A stretch of DNA of 64,000 nt from Gordionus sp. m RMFG-2023 (GCF_954871325.1 NC_088775.1:4327475-4391474); one strand, 5' to 3'. Positions 1-12,430 are shown, counted from the first letter of the stretch. A program made the numbers and translations. The notes: generated by a model not told the origin, from the sequence alone.

Positions 1-1030
1 GGAGAAGCTAGTATAATAGGGGATAATTTTTTTATAAGCTTAGAATGATATTTACAACAGGCTAATTTGTAATGGAAGGGGGGGGGGGAGGTAATTTCTT
101 TCGTATAATTAAATTAATTACCTTTCTTAGTATTCAATAATACTTTTTCAACAGTATTTCCTGTGTCAACCTGGTCCAAGACGAACAAAATTTTTTTAAA
201 AAAATAATGTGAGCCATGTTGGCCATATTAAAATGGAATTTAAATATAACGGTGATATTAATATTAAAATTACCCAAATAAGATCAGTTATTTACAGTCT
301 TTTTTCCCATCCATTCTTTATGAGCTAGGATGCTGGGAGAAACGTTAGGAAAAGGTGGGTATTACTTTATAGGTTAATCATTAACCGGTACCCTACCCTG
401 GCTATTAAAATTTTAAAAATAATTTGTGACCGGCTCGAAATGATGAATGCGCGAATAATTGTTTAGATACTCACGTCTGTTTCAATAATTCTACAGACTA
501 GGTATTCTGCAACATTAAGTTGAGTCTAGATTTCCGGTTATAATGAAAAAATTTATTCTTAAAAAAAATTCTAGTTTTCTAATAAATGTCAATGCTGTCA
601 GCAATATTGTATCGAGTGTTCGCGGTTGTTTAATTGCGGGTAGGCTAAGTCGCCTAATTTATATTTATTTTAGAATTACTTGGGATTAACTTATGAAAAA
701 TGAAAAAAGAGAATAAATTTTTCATTAATGCCAGTAATATGAAGTCCTAAATTTACTCTTTTATTTCTTGGAGACTAAAAGAAATTTTTTTCCCCATTAT
801 ATTATGTGTAAGTAGTCAATTTTTTAAAAAATAAACATTAAATGTCAACTAACGTATTTTTTAAAATTGAATTTTGAATTTGCATTCGTGCCTATATAAA
901 GGCACATTCTGGAAATAACAATTATCTTTTTTTAGCGATAATTAAGCAATAAAGGTTTAATTATTTTTTTTTTCATTATATTATTTGTAAGTAGTCATAT
1001 ATTGAAAGATTGCTAATTTCCAAAAAAGAC
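1..1030. repeat. AT-rich interval with old dispersed repeat copies
   Basis: I see no coding region. About 528-770 is a diverged direct copy of about 9236-9510: both share the stretch reading 'tagatttccg' and a later 'tagaattacttgg' block. About 805-960 belongs to a second dispersed repeat seen again near 2066-2170 and 10245-10370, recognisable by 'aacgccaactaacggat' variants. The copies differ by many substitutions and indels, so they are old. The superfamily is unknown. Confidence 0.5.
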
Positions 1031-1060
1031 CTCGAATTAACTTACTCCTACAAACCCAAA

Positions 1061-1300
1061 ATGGTCAGACAAGAGAAAGTTCACTTGAAGCCCGATGCTG
1101 TGCCTAAGATCATACCTTCAAGGAGAATTCCGTGAGCCAAGATCGATGCAACGACTCAGAAATTGGATTGCTGGCTGAAGCACGACAAAATAAACCTTGC
1201 TCGAAAGGAATCTAGATGTCCGATGCCATGCACAAGTGATCCGGTTTGGAAATTAGAGGTTGTTTTTACTTTACCAAGCCATCGTTCGGTATGAAAAGAA
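1061..1300 (+). mobile_element. Ty3/gypsy-like pol fossil, short fragment
   Basis: This patch is richer in G+C than its surroundings. On the plus strand it reads as a peptide resembling the segment just before the reverse transcriptase fingers of gypsy Pol (VHLKPDAVPKIIPSRRIP, compare 'LKPDAxPxxxPxRRxP' in that family). It is a short, clearly broken relic; no LTRs could be placed beside it. Assignment rests on this one motif. Confidence 0.4.
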
Positions 1301-1411
1301 GACTGCACCATGAAAATGGGTGGCGTATTGCTTGGTGATCATGAATGTTAATGACGTTACCACTCAACCTATCCACAAGGAAATCATAAGCCGAATTTCT
1401 TTGGAGGGTGG

Positions 1412-2030
1412 AATGTTGAATATGTTAATCGATGTTATTTTATTATTTATTTTGGCAATCGATTTATTTTTTTTTATATATCAATTTGTATTTAAATTTA
1501 ATCGGTGAAAATTTTATATCAACATTTTTTTGATACATCAATTTGTATTAGTTATTTTTTTTATTATTGTTTAATTTTTAAAAAAATATATAAAGAGATT
1601 TAAAAAAATGTAATAGATTTTTAAAAAAAAATAAAAATGTAATTTATCATACAATAAAATTTAAATTATGATTAAAAATAAAATGTATTATAATTATCTA
1701 ACTATAAAAAAACGTGGAATTAATACAATTTCAACATGTTGATTATCATTTTAATACATTTTATTTTTAATCATAATTTAAATTTTATTATACGATAAAT
1801 TACATTTTTATTTTTCTCAAAAAAATAAATAACACTTTTTTTTTTATCTCTTTATATATATCCCTTTTTTTTTAAACAATAATAAAAAAAATGACTAATA
1901 CCAATTGATGTTAAAAAATGTTAATATAAAATTTTCACCGTTTAAATTTAAATATAAATTGATATATAAAAAAATAAATCAATTGCCAAAATAAATAATA
2001 AAATAACATCGATCAACATATTCAACACAA
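1412..2030. repeat. Palindromic (foldback/MITE-like) element, about 0.6 kb
   Basis: About 1412-1700 is repeated in inverted orientation at about 1740-2030. The outer ends read 'gttgaatatgtt' on the left and 'aacatattcaac' on the right, and the match runs through 'atcgatgttattttatt', the AT-rich middle and into the centre near 1715. Arms differ by scattered substitutions. There is no coding potential; the small open frame at 1320-1508 is incidental. The element resembles a palindromic MITE, but I cannot assign a superfamily. Confidence 0.7.
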
Positions 2031-2065
2031 TCAATGTTTTATTTTTAAATAAAGTAATATATTTT

Positions 2066-2170
2066 TTTTTTAAAATAAACATTGAACGCCATCTAACGGA
2101 TATTTTAAAATTGAATTTTAGATTTGTATATTAATTTTAGCGACCTATATATTCAAGCGATGTCTTAATT
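2066..2170 (+). repeat. Dispersed repeat copy
   Basis: The block is shared with about 10245-10370 and, less well, 805-960: an A/T-rich stretch, then 'gccatctaacggatattttaaaattgaa', then 'tatattaattttagcgacc'. It is non-coding. The three copies lie in the same orientation. Confidence 0.6.
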
Positions 2171-2324
2171 TTCGTAAATAATAATATAATATATTCACTT
2201 AATATTATTTTATAATAATTTTTTGTGGCAAGAAAAATCTAAATGGAAATTAATGAAAATAAAACATCTACTTTAAGTAATGAATTTGTATTTTCGATAA
2301 GATATACAATGTGAAAAGAAATTT

Positions 2325-2572
2325 CAATAACATTTTTACCATTTCAAACCTGTTAAATATAATAAATAATACATTAAAAATAAAATTTTTACTAATCCAA
2401 ATGAATTAATAACATTTTTACCTTTCCAAATGAATCAATAACATTTTTACCATTCCAAACCTTTTAAATATAATAAATAATACATTAAAAATTAAATTTT
2501 TACCAATCCAAATGAATTAATAACATTTTTACCTTTCCAAATGAATCAATAACATTTTTACCATTCCAAACC
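2325..2572 (+). repeat. Short tandem array, unit about 118 bp
   Basis: Units begin with variants of 'tttttaccattccaaacc' followed by 'tgttaaatataataaataat'. Two units and the start of a third precede the foldback element at 2573, and the array resumes immediately after it at 6207-6300. The foldback element therefore inserted into a pre-existing tandem array. The 9-bp target duplication (TTCCAAACC, 2564-2572) is part of the array unit. Confidence 0.8.
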
Positions 2573-5500
2573 AGGTCCGTGAAGTTGGCCCCGTAATTTT
2601 TGATTTTCAATGGTTTATCAGTTGGTGTGATTAGTACCCGATTTGTACCGTTTTCAGTTCGATTTGTACCATCACCGTTTTTGAGATATTCAAAGAACAA
2701 AATGGGGGGTCAACTTCACGACAGCCCCCCCCAACTTTTGAACTTAAAAATAAAAAGTGAATAAATCGATAGAGAATGATTTGTACCGTTTTCAGTTCGA
2801 TTTGTACCATCACCGTTTTCCAGCTATTGACCGTTGAAAATATGGCGCCAAAAATATAAAACACTCAACATTTATTTTTTTAAAATATATTTTAACGTAC
2901 AACGGTAGAGAATTTTTTTCTCTTCCTAATAATGCCTCAAATTAAGCTTTATCTTCATTATTTATTTCGGAAATCAAATTTTAAACCTTATACTATAGCG
3001 TGAAGTTAGCCCCCCCCCAATATTCAAAATTTGAGATTTTTCAAATTTTTAAAACGGGATTGATTTGTACCCGATTTGTACCGTTTCAAACTCGATTTGT
3101 ACCATTACCGTTTTCTAGCTATTGACCGTTAAAGATATGGCGCCAAAAATAAAAAACACTCAACATTTATTTTTTCAAAAATTTTTTTAACGTATAACGG
3201 TAGAGAATTTTTTTCTCTTCCTAATGATGCCTCAAATTAAGCTTTATCTTCATTATTTATTTCGGAAATCAAATTTTAAACCTTATACTATAGCGTGAAG
3301 TTAGCCCCCCCCCCCCAATATTCAAAATTTGAGATTTTTCAAATTTTTAAAACGGGATTGATTTGTTCCCAATTTGTACCGATTTGTACCGTTTCAAACT
3401 CGATTTGTACCATTACAGTTTTCCAGCTATTGACCGTTGAAAATATGGCGCCAAAAATAAAAAACACTCAACATTAATTTTTTTAAAAATTTTTTTAACG
3501 TACAACAGTAGAGAATTTTTTTCTCTTCCTAATAATGCCTCAAATTAAGCTTTATCTTCATTATTTATTTCGGAAATCAAATTTTAAACCTTATATTATA
3601 GCGTGAAGTTAGCCCCCCCCCAATATTCAAAATTTGAGATTTTTCAAATTTTTAAAACGGGATTGATTTGTACCCGATTTGTACCGTTTCAAACTCGATT
3701 TGTACCATTACCGTTTTCCAGCTATTGACCGTTAAAGATATGGCGCCAAAAATAAAAAACACTCAACATTTATTTTTTCAAAAAATTTTTTAACGTATAA
3801 CGGTAGAGAATTTTTTTCTCTTCCTAATGATGCCTCAAATTAAGCTTTATCTTCATTATTTATTTCGGAAATCAAATTTTAAACCTTATACTATAGCGTG
3901 AAGTTAGCCCCCCCCCCCAATATTCAAAATTTGAGATTTTTCAAATTTTTAAAACGGGATTGATTTGTTCCCAATTTGTACCGATTTGTACCGTTTCAAA
4001 CTCGATTTGTACCATTACAGTTTTCCAGCTATTGACCGTTGAAAATATGGCGCCAAAAATAAAAAACACTCAACATTAATTTTTTTAAAAATTTTTTTAA
4101 CGTACAACAGTAGAGAATTTTTTTCTCTTCCTAATAATGCCTCAAATTAAGCTTTATCTTCATTATTTATTTCGGAAATCAAATTTTAAACCTTATATTA
4201 TAGCGTGAAGTTAGCCCCCTCCCCCAATATTCAAAATATGAGATTTTTCAAATTTTTAAAACGGGATTGATTTGTACCCGATTTGTATCCGATTTGTACC
4301 GTTTCAAACTCGATTTGTACCATTACCGTTTTCCAGCTATTGACCGTTAAAGATATGGCGCCAAAAATAAAAAACACTCAACATTTATTTTTTCAAAAAA
4401 TTTTTTAACGTACAACGGTAGATAATTTTTTTCTCTTCCTAATGATGCCTCAAATTAAGCTTTATCTTCTTTATTTATTTCGGAATCAAATTTTAAACCT
4501 TATATTATAGCGTGAAGTTAGCCTCCCCAATATTCAAAATATGAGATTTTTCAAATTTTTAAAACGGGATTGATTTGTACCCGATTTGTACCGTTTCAAA
4601 CTCGATTTGTACCATTACCGTTTTCCAGCTATTGACCGTTGAAAATATGGCGCCAAAAATAAAAAACACTCAACATTAATTTTTTTAAAAAATTTTTTAA
4701 CGTAAAACAGTAGAGAATTTTTTTCTCTTCCTAATAATGCCTCAAATTAAGCTTTATCTTCATTATTTATTTCGGAAATCAAATTTTAAACCTTATATTA
4801 TAGCGTGAAGTTAGCCCCCCCCCCAATATTCAAAATATGAGATTTTTCAAATTTTTAAAACGGGATTGATTGTACCCGATTTGTACCGTTTCAAACTCGA
4901 TTTGTACCATTACCGTTTTCCAGCTATTGACCGTTAAAGATATGGCGCCAAAAATAAAAAACACTCATTTTTTAACGTACAACGGTAGAGAATTTTTTCT
5001 CTTCCTAATGATGCCTCAAATTAAGCTTTATTTTCATTATTTATTTCGGAAATCAAATTTTAAACCTTATATTATAGCGGGAAGTTAGCCCCCGAAATTC
5101 AAATTTTTAAAACGGGATTGAATTGTATCTGATTTGTAGCGTTTCAAACTCGATTTGTACCATTACTGTTTTTAACTATTGACCGTTAAAAATATGGCAC
5201 CAAAAATAAAAAACACTCAAAAAATTTTTTTTAAATTTCTTAACGTACAACGGTAGAGAATTTTTTCTCTTCCTAATAATGCCTCAAATTAAGCTTTATC
5301 TTCATTATTTATTTCGGAAATCAAATTTTAAACCTTATATTATAGCGTGAAGTTAGGTCCTCTCCAATATTCAAAATTTGAGATTTTTCAAATTTTTAAA
5401 ACGGGATTGATTTGTACCGTTTCAAACTCGATTTGTACTCTTATCGTTTTCCAGCTATTGACCGTTAAAGATATGGCGCCTAGGTTTAAAATTTGATTTC

Positions 5501-6206
5501 CGAAATAAATAATAAAGATAAAGCATAATTTGAGGCATCATTAGGAAGATAAAAAAATTCTCTACCGTTGTACGTTAAAAAATTTTAAAAAAAATAAATG
5601 TTGAGTGTTTTTTATTTTTGGCGCCATATCTTTAACGGTCAATAGCTGGAAAACTGTAATGGTACAAATCGAGTTTGAAACGGTACAAATCGGGTACAAA
5701 TCAATCCCGTTTTAAAAATTTGAAAAATCTCATATTTTGAATATTGGGGGGGGGGGGGGGGCTAACTTCACGCTATAATATAAGGTTTAAAATTTGATTT
5801 CCGAAATAAATAATGAAGATAAAGCTTAATTTGAGGCATCATTAGGAAGAGAAAAAAATCCTCTACCGTTATACGTTAAAAAATTTTTTGAAAAAATAAA
5901 TGTTGAGTGTTTTTTATTTTTGGCGCCATATTTTCAACGGTCAATAGCTGGAAAACGGTGATGGTACAAATCGAAATGAAAACGGTACAAATCGGTACAA
6001 ATCATTCTCTGTCGACCTATTCACTTTTTATTTTTAAGTTCAAAAGTTGGGGGGCTGTCGTGAAGTTGACCCCCCATTTTGTTCTTTGAATATCTCAAAA
6101 ACGGTGATGATATAAATCGAACTGAAAACGGTACAAATCGGGTACTAATCACACCAACTGATAAACCATTGAAAATCAAAAATTGCGGTGCCAACTTCAC
6201 GGACCT
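2573..6206. mobile_element. Foldback transposon with 9-bp target-site duplication
   Basis: The left end reads AGGTCCGTGAAGTTGGC and the right end its inverse, GCCAACTTCACGGACCT. The bases TTCCAAACC flank both sides (2564-2572 and 6207-6215). The terminal segments 2573-2860 and about 5925-6206 are inverted copies. Between them lies a ~300-bp tandem array, long in the left arm (2995-5478) and about two units in the right arm. Orientation switches abruptly at about 5478/5480, so there is essentially no unique spacer and no transposase. Long arms built of tandem repeats are typical of foldback elements; a 9-bp duplication is typical of Mutator-like elements and Drosophila FB. Mobilisation in trans by a MULE transposase is an inference. 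Confidence 0.85.
2995..5478 (+). repeat. Tandem array of ~300-bp units with dimeric higher-order structure
   Basis: Unit starts read 'tatagcgtgaagttagcc' near 2994, 3291, 3597, 3893, 4199, 4505, 4799, 5075 and 5341. Each unit has a C-run of variable length, several 'gatttgtacc' motifs, a 'tatggcgccaaaaat' motif and a conserved 'cctcaaattaagctttatc' box. Two unit types alternate (before 'tatggcgcc', either 'gttaaaga' or 'gttgaaaa'). The pair 2995-3597 is nearly identical to 3598-4199, a dimeric repeat of about 600 bp, which points to recent unequal exchange. The open frames here are by-products of the repeat. Confidence 0.85.
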
Positions 6207-6299
6207 TTCCAAACCTGTTAAATATAATAAATAATACATTAAAAATTAAATTTTTACCATTCCAAATGAATTAATAACATTTTTATCACTTCAAACCTG

Positions 6300-7030
6300 T
6301 TAATCTCCATTTTGAACGAATTGACGAGTTGGACGAAAAATACGATGAAGTGTCTTACGATCAAAGGCACCCCCCCCCCTAAATTTTATAAAAAAAATTA
6401 GTGATCATAGATTTTTTTAAACTCTGATACGATAAATTTTAAACTACAAGAATCACACTTTATTTTTTATATCAAATATAAACAAATACAAAAATTTTAA
6501 AAATTTTTTATTCACTCCATTAGTGACTTCTACTAACGGGCATTTTTCGCCTTCAACATTTTTGTTTTTAAAAAATCTTGCTAATAAAATACGACTTTTC
6601 ACAAATGAACCAAGAGAATTCCTTTTTATTCGACAAAAAATTCAAATAGAAATTTTTAGACACAATTATGGTTCCTTTTTAGGGACTCAATTATAGAATT
6701 TTATTTTTAATTATATAATTATAAATTATAATATTTTTAATTAGGTTTTATGTAAATTAAATAAGATATTATACGTAATAAAAATCTAATAATATAATAA
6801 TAATATCAAATTCCAATTCATAAATATATAACTCATTTCACAAAAAAATCTCCGACTCATTTCATAAAAAAATCACACACTGAATAAAATATTATTTTTC
6901 CAATAAAAACATTATTATCAAAAGAATAATAATCTGATTGACATTTCTTGAAAATAAATAAACATTTATTATTTTTCTCTTTAATTCAACATTTGGCAAC
7001 ATGGATGATAATAAATTTTTGATAAACATG
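6300..7030. other. AT-rich interval, nothing firm
   Basis: About 6302-6365 is a little richer in G+C and open on the plus strand (a peptide including DELDEKYDEVSYDQRH). It is followed directly by a run of C and cannot be tied to any gene. The rest is A/T-rich sequence without motifs I recognise. Confidence 0.3.
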
Positions 7031-7990
7031 TAGGAAGACAAATTTTTTGTTGATATTAATTTAAGAAATGAAAATGTCAATCAAAATATATTAATTTTGT
7101 TTTTCATTTTAATTTGTAAAAAAATTAATTACTTTTTTGGGGGGGGAAATAATAAAATTATTTGTCTTATTATTGTGGAAGATTTTTATATTTAATAAAT
7201 CATGCCATTATAAGAAGTTTGAAATATACTTTAGAGGCTAATAATCGTTTAAATTCGAAAATATTTGATAAATAACAATGTATACCCCATCAAACATTTA
7301 GGTTATAATAATAATAATATAAATATAAATGTAGAGCTATTATTTTTGGAAAATATGTTAAATTTTTCATTAAAAAAAAACTTTATAAAACAGATTGGAA
7401 TAATTAATTAATATTTTTTATAATAAGGGGAATTTGATAGACTTTTATATTTATTTGGAGATTTTTATTATATTATTGTGGAAGATTTCTTTAGATTTCA
7501 ATTCAATATTACAAAAAATTTGCTTTTACTTCTAAAATTTTATCCGACAAAATTTTAAAACTGATTAAGTCAAAAATATTTATGAATAAAAATTGCGTTG
7601 TGTCTATAAAAAAAAATTCTTTTACCTTTACATCCAAATTGGAATAATATCCACTGTGAACTGTGTCACTTAAAATCTTTCAAAATTTTTTTTATACTAT
7701 GCTATAACCCTGAGTGCGAAAAATCCTGGTCACGGTAACAATATTGAAGTCTGTAAAAACAGTATTGAAATATAAAGAAATCTTCCACAATAATATAATA
7801 AAAATCTCCAAATAAATATAGAAGTCTATTAAATTAAATCTTCCACAATAATAAGACAAATGAATTTTTTATTAATTCCCCCAAAAAAACTAATTTTTTT
7901 TTTTACCAATTAAAATGGAAAAAAAAAATTAAAATATTTTGATTGACATTTTCATTCTTTAAATTAATATCAACAATAAATATTACAAAT
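7030..7990. repeat. Nested inverted repeat, about 1 kb
   Basis: The outer arms are about 7035-7190 and 7835-7990 (shared 'gaaaatgtcaatcaaaatat' and its inverse). The inner arms are about 7433-7493 and 7770-7832 (shared 'tatttggagatttttattat' and its inverse). The motif 'attgtggaagatt' occurs at several arm boundaries and may be a terminal motif. There is no transposase. I read this as one or two palindromic miniature elements, one inside the other. Confidence 0.65.
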
Positions 7991-8029
7991 TAGAACACTT
8001 AAAGTTTGTAATTATAAATAAATGATTAA

Positions 8030-8100
8030 AATTATCAAAACCATTATATTTATTTTGGAAATTATTTCATTCATTCTTTTCATTCCAAATCTCGTCAGTT
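8030..8100 (+). repeat. Dispersed repeat, also at 28041-28110
   Basis: The stretch 'aaccattatatttattttgg' followed by 'ttcttttcattccaaatct' occurs here and at 28041-28110 in the same orientation. It is short and non-coding, with no terminal structure visible. Confidence 0.6.
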
Positions 8101-8764
8101 AGACTGAGATTCTTCTAACTGAGATTCTTATAACTAAAAACGTGAATTGGAATCCATTAAAAAAATTTTTTTTTAAGTTTTCAAAATAAAATATGCTCCC
8201 ATTAGTCTAAAATTGTTTGCCCCCCCCCCATCCATTATTTATAAAAAAAATTTTACCCCAAGCACGCTATTATAATAATTTAATTATGGCCATTCTTTCA
8301 ATATTTTAAAGCATCTAATAAAAATATTTCTGTATCACACCTTTACAAGAGGTTTTATAATTATGAAAATTACTATATAAAGCATTAAATTATGGATAGT
8401 TTATTTGATCAAATAAAATACTTATGAAAAAAAATTTAAATATAAATATTGATATTATATGTAATTATAATGCAAAATAATAAATCAACATTTTCTGAAT
8501 TCAAACAGGTTCTTCTTTGTTCTAAATTCCAGCAATGCTAAATTCTCGTTCAGAAGAAGCACTAGTTGCAGGAATTGCCAAATATTTTCTTGCTAATCTA
8601 TAGCTTTGGCAAATCTCTTTCTTGTTGTTTCCACTAAAGTAGTTTTAAAAATACAAAAAAGGTTTTATGATACCGAAAAAGGATATTTTAATATTTAATC
8701 TCCAAAAAGTTCATAAGAACTGTTGTGTTTTGTACTTTTACAATTACGCATATATATAATTTTA

Positions 8765-8895
8765 GATACGAGATGTCAGTTAACTTCTACATTATATGTA
8801 GTCATACATATATATATATATATTTATATATAGGAGATGTCAGTTATTTTCAACGTTATTTGTATTCATACATATATTTATAATATTATATATGA
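8765..8895 (+). repeat. TA microsatellite inside a two-unit tandem duplication
   Basis: A (TA)n run near 8806-8822 lies between two copies of a unit that starts 'agatgtcagtta' and ends 'cata(c)atatat'. Nothing else is seen in the flanking 8100-9160, apart from ordinary A/T-rich sequence. Confidence 0.6.
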
Positions 8896-9164
8896 AATGT
8901 TTATACATATATTGCTCGTGGAGCAATTATTAATTATCATTGTCTTGGATTTTCTTTTGTTTTGTATTCGGTAAAATCATCTGGTAATATTCAGAAAATA
9001 AAGTAGTGCAAATCAAATATTCTTTTCCGGAAGGTTTGAAAGTAAGTAAGATAAGGAGGTGGAGAGGTAAGGGAATGTTTTTTTATAAGAACCATTTTTA
9101 TTTAATATTTACTTAAATGATTTAAAATTTTTTTAGATATTATTGTTATTTTTTAAACTACCCA

Positions 9165-9240
9165 CCCACACCACCCGCTCACTTAGACTGGATGGCATAG
9201 GAAATCGGGCCGAAACCCCGCCCAATGGAGACCTCTAGTT
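9165..9240 (+). other. Isolated GC-rich patch, possible SINE-like remnant
   Basis: The stretch includes 'ggatggcataggaa' and, about 10 bases on, 'gggccgaaacccc'. These loosely recall the A and B boxes of a Pol III promoter. No cloverleaf can be drawn and there is no poly-A or repeat tail, so this is only a suggestion. Confidence 0.15.
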
Positions 9241-9510
9241 TAGATTTCCGATTATAATGAAAAATTTTATTCTTAAAAAAAAATTCTAGTTTTTTTATTC
9301 TGTGATTGGAACGGAATTACCTTTATAATCAAAAAATATAAATGAACAATTACTCTCAGCAATTTCGTATCGAATGTTAGCGGTTGTTCAATTGCAGGTA
9401 GGTTAAGTGGTCTATATTTAAATTTATTTTTAGAATTACTTGGAGCTAACTTATAAAAAAATGAAAAAGAGAAAATAAATTTTTCAATATTGCCATTAAT
9501 ATGAACTCTT
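9236..9510 (+). repeat. Second copy of the 528-770 repeat
   Basis: The block matches 528-770 in the same orientation with many differences: 'agatttccgattataatga', then 'atgttagcggttgttcaattgc', then 'tagaattacttgg'. About 10200-10370 continues the same family as 805-1020 ('taagcagtcaaatattgaaag', then 'cgccaactaacggat'). The two loci may be remnants of one long element broken up by insertions. Confidence 0.6.
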
Positions 9511-9968
9511 AATGTTGTATATTTGAATATTTAATTTATATATTTTTTTGTAAGCTTATTTTTGTTTTGTATTTGAATATAAGAACCTTCTTACTTTTTT
9601 GATTTTATAATTTAACCTTTTCTTATTAACTTATTCTTTCTAGTTTTTAGTTTTGTAAAAGAAAAAGATATTGATGTTAACGTAATAAAATAGTTTCACC
9701 TTAAATAAAAAAATATTTTTTTATAATTTTTTACACTTAAACTTACTCTTTTACTTCGGTTGAATTTGGCATTAGTTGTCTGAATATTTTTAAATATATT
9801 TGAGGATAATGTTCTAAACTTAGCATTAAATATTATTTAAAATAATATTTATTTACAGTCGAAATATACTCGTAACAATAATGAATTTTCACTGTCTTAA
9901 TTTGATATTTTAGGAGACTGAAAGGTAAAATTCTAAAGATATATTCTTTTTCCCCTTAATGCCATATA

Positions 9969-10180
9969 GAATGTTGTTAAATGGCACGTTTTGAGCCGAT
10001 TTTTAAAAACTGTAAACTCAATATTTCAGCCAGAAAAATATTTCCCAAGCCTCGAGATTTCGATAATATATGCCTAGACCTTTGTTCCTTCTATGAGCAA
10101 AATCAGACTTACATAATATTTTTCTGGGTAAAATATATAATTATCCGTTTTTAAAAATAGCTCAATTCTATTACCTTATA
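9969..10180 (+). mobile_element. Miniature hAT-like element, CAGTGTTG family, copy 1
   Basis: This is a palindromic ~210-bp element. The left half reads 'atgttgttaaatggcacg', 'ttgagccgatttttaaaaac' and 'caatatttcagccagaaaaa'; the right half is its rough inverse. Family consensus ends are CAGTGTTGTTAAACGGC and the inverse, matching the CAGnGnTG terminus of hAT elements. About eleven full or partial copies lie in this window. This copy is old. Confidence 0.7.
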
Positions 10181-10489
10181 TATATTCGTATATGACACTT
10201 ATTTAATATGTAAGCAGTCAAATATTGAAAGATTGCTTAATTTCCATTCAATATATTATTTTTTTTAAAAAAATAAATATTAAACGCCAACTAACGGATA
10301 TTTTAAAATTGAATTTTTAGATTTTGTATATTAATTTTAGGGATCTATAATTCATTACTTTTCGTAAATTGTATACAAATAAAATATAATAAATTCACTT
10401 AATATTTTATTTGAATAATAACTTTAAAAGTTTTGTAATTATAAATTAAATTAAAAATTATCAAAACCAGATTTGTACATTTGCTCAAA

Positions 10490-10690
10490 ATAAAAAGATC
10501 TTCAAAGATCTATATCTTTAAGATCGTAAAATTTGAAGATCTTTTACTTTTAAAAAATTTTGAGCAACGATCTTCAAAGATCGAGATCTTTTGAAGATCT
10601 TTTATTTTAAAAATTTTTGAGCAGCGATCTTTTATTTAAAAATATTTTAGATCAAACGATCTTCAAAGATCTTCATATTTTATAATGTTT
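10490..10690 (+). repeat. GATC-palindrome cluster at the left end of the giant hAT
   Basis: Multiple copies of 'gatcttcaaagatc' and 'gatctt' alternate with 'ttttgagcaacgatc' motifs within the first 220 bases inside the terminus. The mirrored cluster is at 23880-24105. Short repeated motifs just inside the termini are the normal binding sites of hAT transposases, so this is a plausible binding region (inference). Confidence 0.6.
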
Positions 10691-10969
10691 TATTTTTTTG
10701 ATATTATTTTTTGAAGTAAATGGATTAGTAAGCATGTTAAATTAAAATAAAAATTTAATAAAGATGTACCTACAATTTTTATAATCGTTATTTTTTTAAA
10801 CTTTTTTCGACATATATATGGGTAAAAAAAAATTTATATTATAATTTCAATGAAGATGTAATGTAAGTAACATAAAAAAGTGGAAATTGTAATAATCGTT
10901 ATTTTTAACTTATATGATTTATTATATCGTAAATAAAATAGGTTATAATTATTAATATTAAGATGTAAA

Positions 10970-12430
10970 AATAAAATTTCAATGAAGATGTACCATAGAA
11001 AAGTGACAATTGTTATAATCGTTATTTTTGAAAATTTTTTTAAAGCATAGATATTATATTGTTAACAAGTTAAATTAAAATTTCAGTGAAGATGAACCAC
11101 AGGAAAGTGACAATTATCATAATCGTTATTATTGAACTTTTTTAAATTTTTTTAAAGCAAATGGGTAAAAATAGATATTGTTAACATGTTAAAGTAAAAT
11201 TTCAGTGAAGATGAACCACAGGAAAGTGACAATTATCATAATCGTTAGTATTGAACTTTTTTAATTTTTTTTAAAGCAAATGGGTAAAAATAGATATTGT
11301 TAGTTAATATGTTTTAAATTAAAATTTCAGTGAAGATGTACCACAGGAAAGTGACAATTGTCATAATCGTTATTTTTGAACCTTTTAAAAAAATTTTTAA
11401 AGCAAATGGGTAAAATAGATATTGTTAACATGTTAAATTAAAATTTCAGTGAAGATGTACTACAGGAAAGTGACAATTGTCATAATCGTTATTTTTGAAC
11501 CTTTTTAAATTTTTTTTAAAACAAATAGGTAAATGAAGATATTGTTAACATGTTAAATTAAAATTTCAGTGAAGATGTACTACAGGAAAGTGACAATTGT
11601 CATAATCGTTATTTTTGAACTTTTTTGAATTTTTTTAAAGCAAATAGGTAAAAATAGATATTGTTAACATGTTAAATTAAAATTTCAGTGAAGATGTACT
11701 ACAGGAAAGTGACAATTGTCATAATCGTTATTTTTGAACCTTTTTAAATTTTTTTTAAAGCAAATGGGTAAAAGAAGATATTGTTAACATGTTAAATTAA
11801 AATTTCAGTGAAGATGTACTACAGGAAAGTGACAATTGTCATAATCGTTAATTTTGAACTTTTTTGAATTTTTTTAAAGCATTTGGGTAAAAATAAATAT
11901 TGTTAACATGTAAATTAAAATTTCAGTGAAGATATACTACAGGGAAGTGACAATTGTCATAATCGTTATTTTTGAACTTTTTTGAATTTTTTTAAAGCAA
12001 ATGGATAAAAGAAGATATTGTTAACATGTTAAATTAAAATTTCAGTGAAGATGTACTACAGGAAAGTGACAATTGTCATAATCGTTATTTTTGAACTTTT
12101 TTGAATTTTTTATAAAGCAAATGGATAAAAGAAGATATTGTTAACATGTTAAATTAAAATTTCAGTGAAGATGTACTACAGGAAAGTGACAATTGTCATA
12201 ATCGTTATTTTTGAACTTTTTTGAATTTTTTTAAAGCAAATGGGTAAAAATAGATATTGTTAACATGTTAAATTAAAATATCAGTGAAGATGTACTACAG
12301 GAAAGTGACAATTATCATAATCGTTATTATTGAAATTTTTTAAATTTTTTTAAAGCAAATGAGTAAAAATAGATATTATTAATATGTTAAATTAAAATTT
12401 CAGTGAAGATGTACCACAAATAATCATTAT
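10970..12430 (+). repeat. Left-arm tandem array, unit about 118 bp, ~12 units
   Basis: The unit contains 'tttcagtgaagatgtac', 'gaaagtgacaattgtcataa', 'tcgttatttttgaac', a T/A tract, 'taaagcaaatgggtaaa' and 'gatattgttaacatgtt'. About twelve well-kept units are preceded by degenerate ones from about 10740. The mirrored array in the right arm is at 22120-23590. There is no open frame of interest. Confidence 0.85.

Noticed and set aside
2995-5478. Tandem 300-bp units as a CRISPR array or a protein repeat gene
   Set aside because: Units are ten times too long for CRISPR repeats, there are no unique spacers, the DNA is eukaryotic, and no frame stays open across units.
3295-6239. Short open frames inside the foldback array as genes
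   Set aside because: They are produced by the repeat sequence itself, recur on both strands and end at the same repeat landmarks.
9165-9240. tRNA gene
   Set aside because: B-box-like bases are present but no acceptor, anticodon or T stem can be paired.
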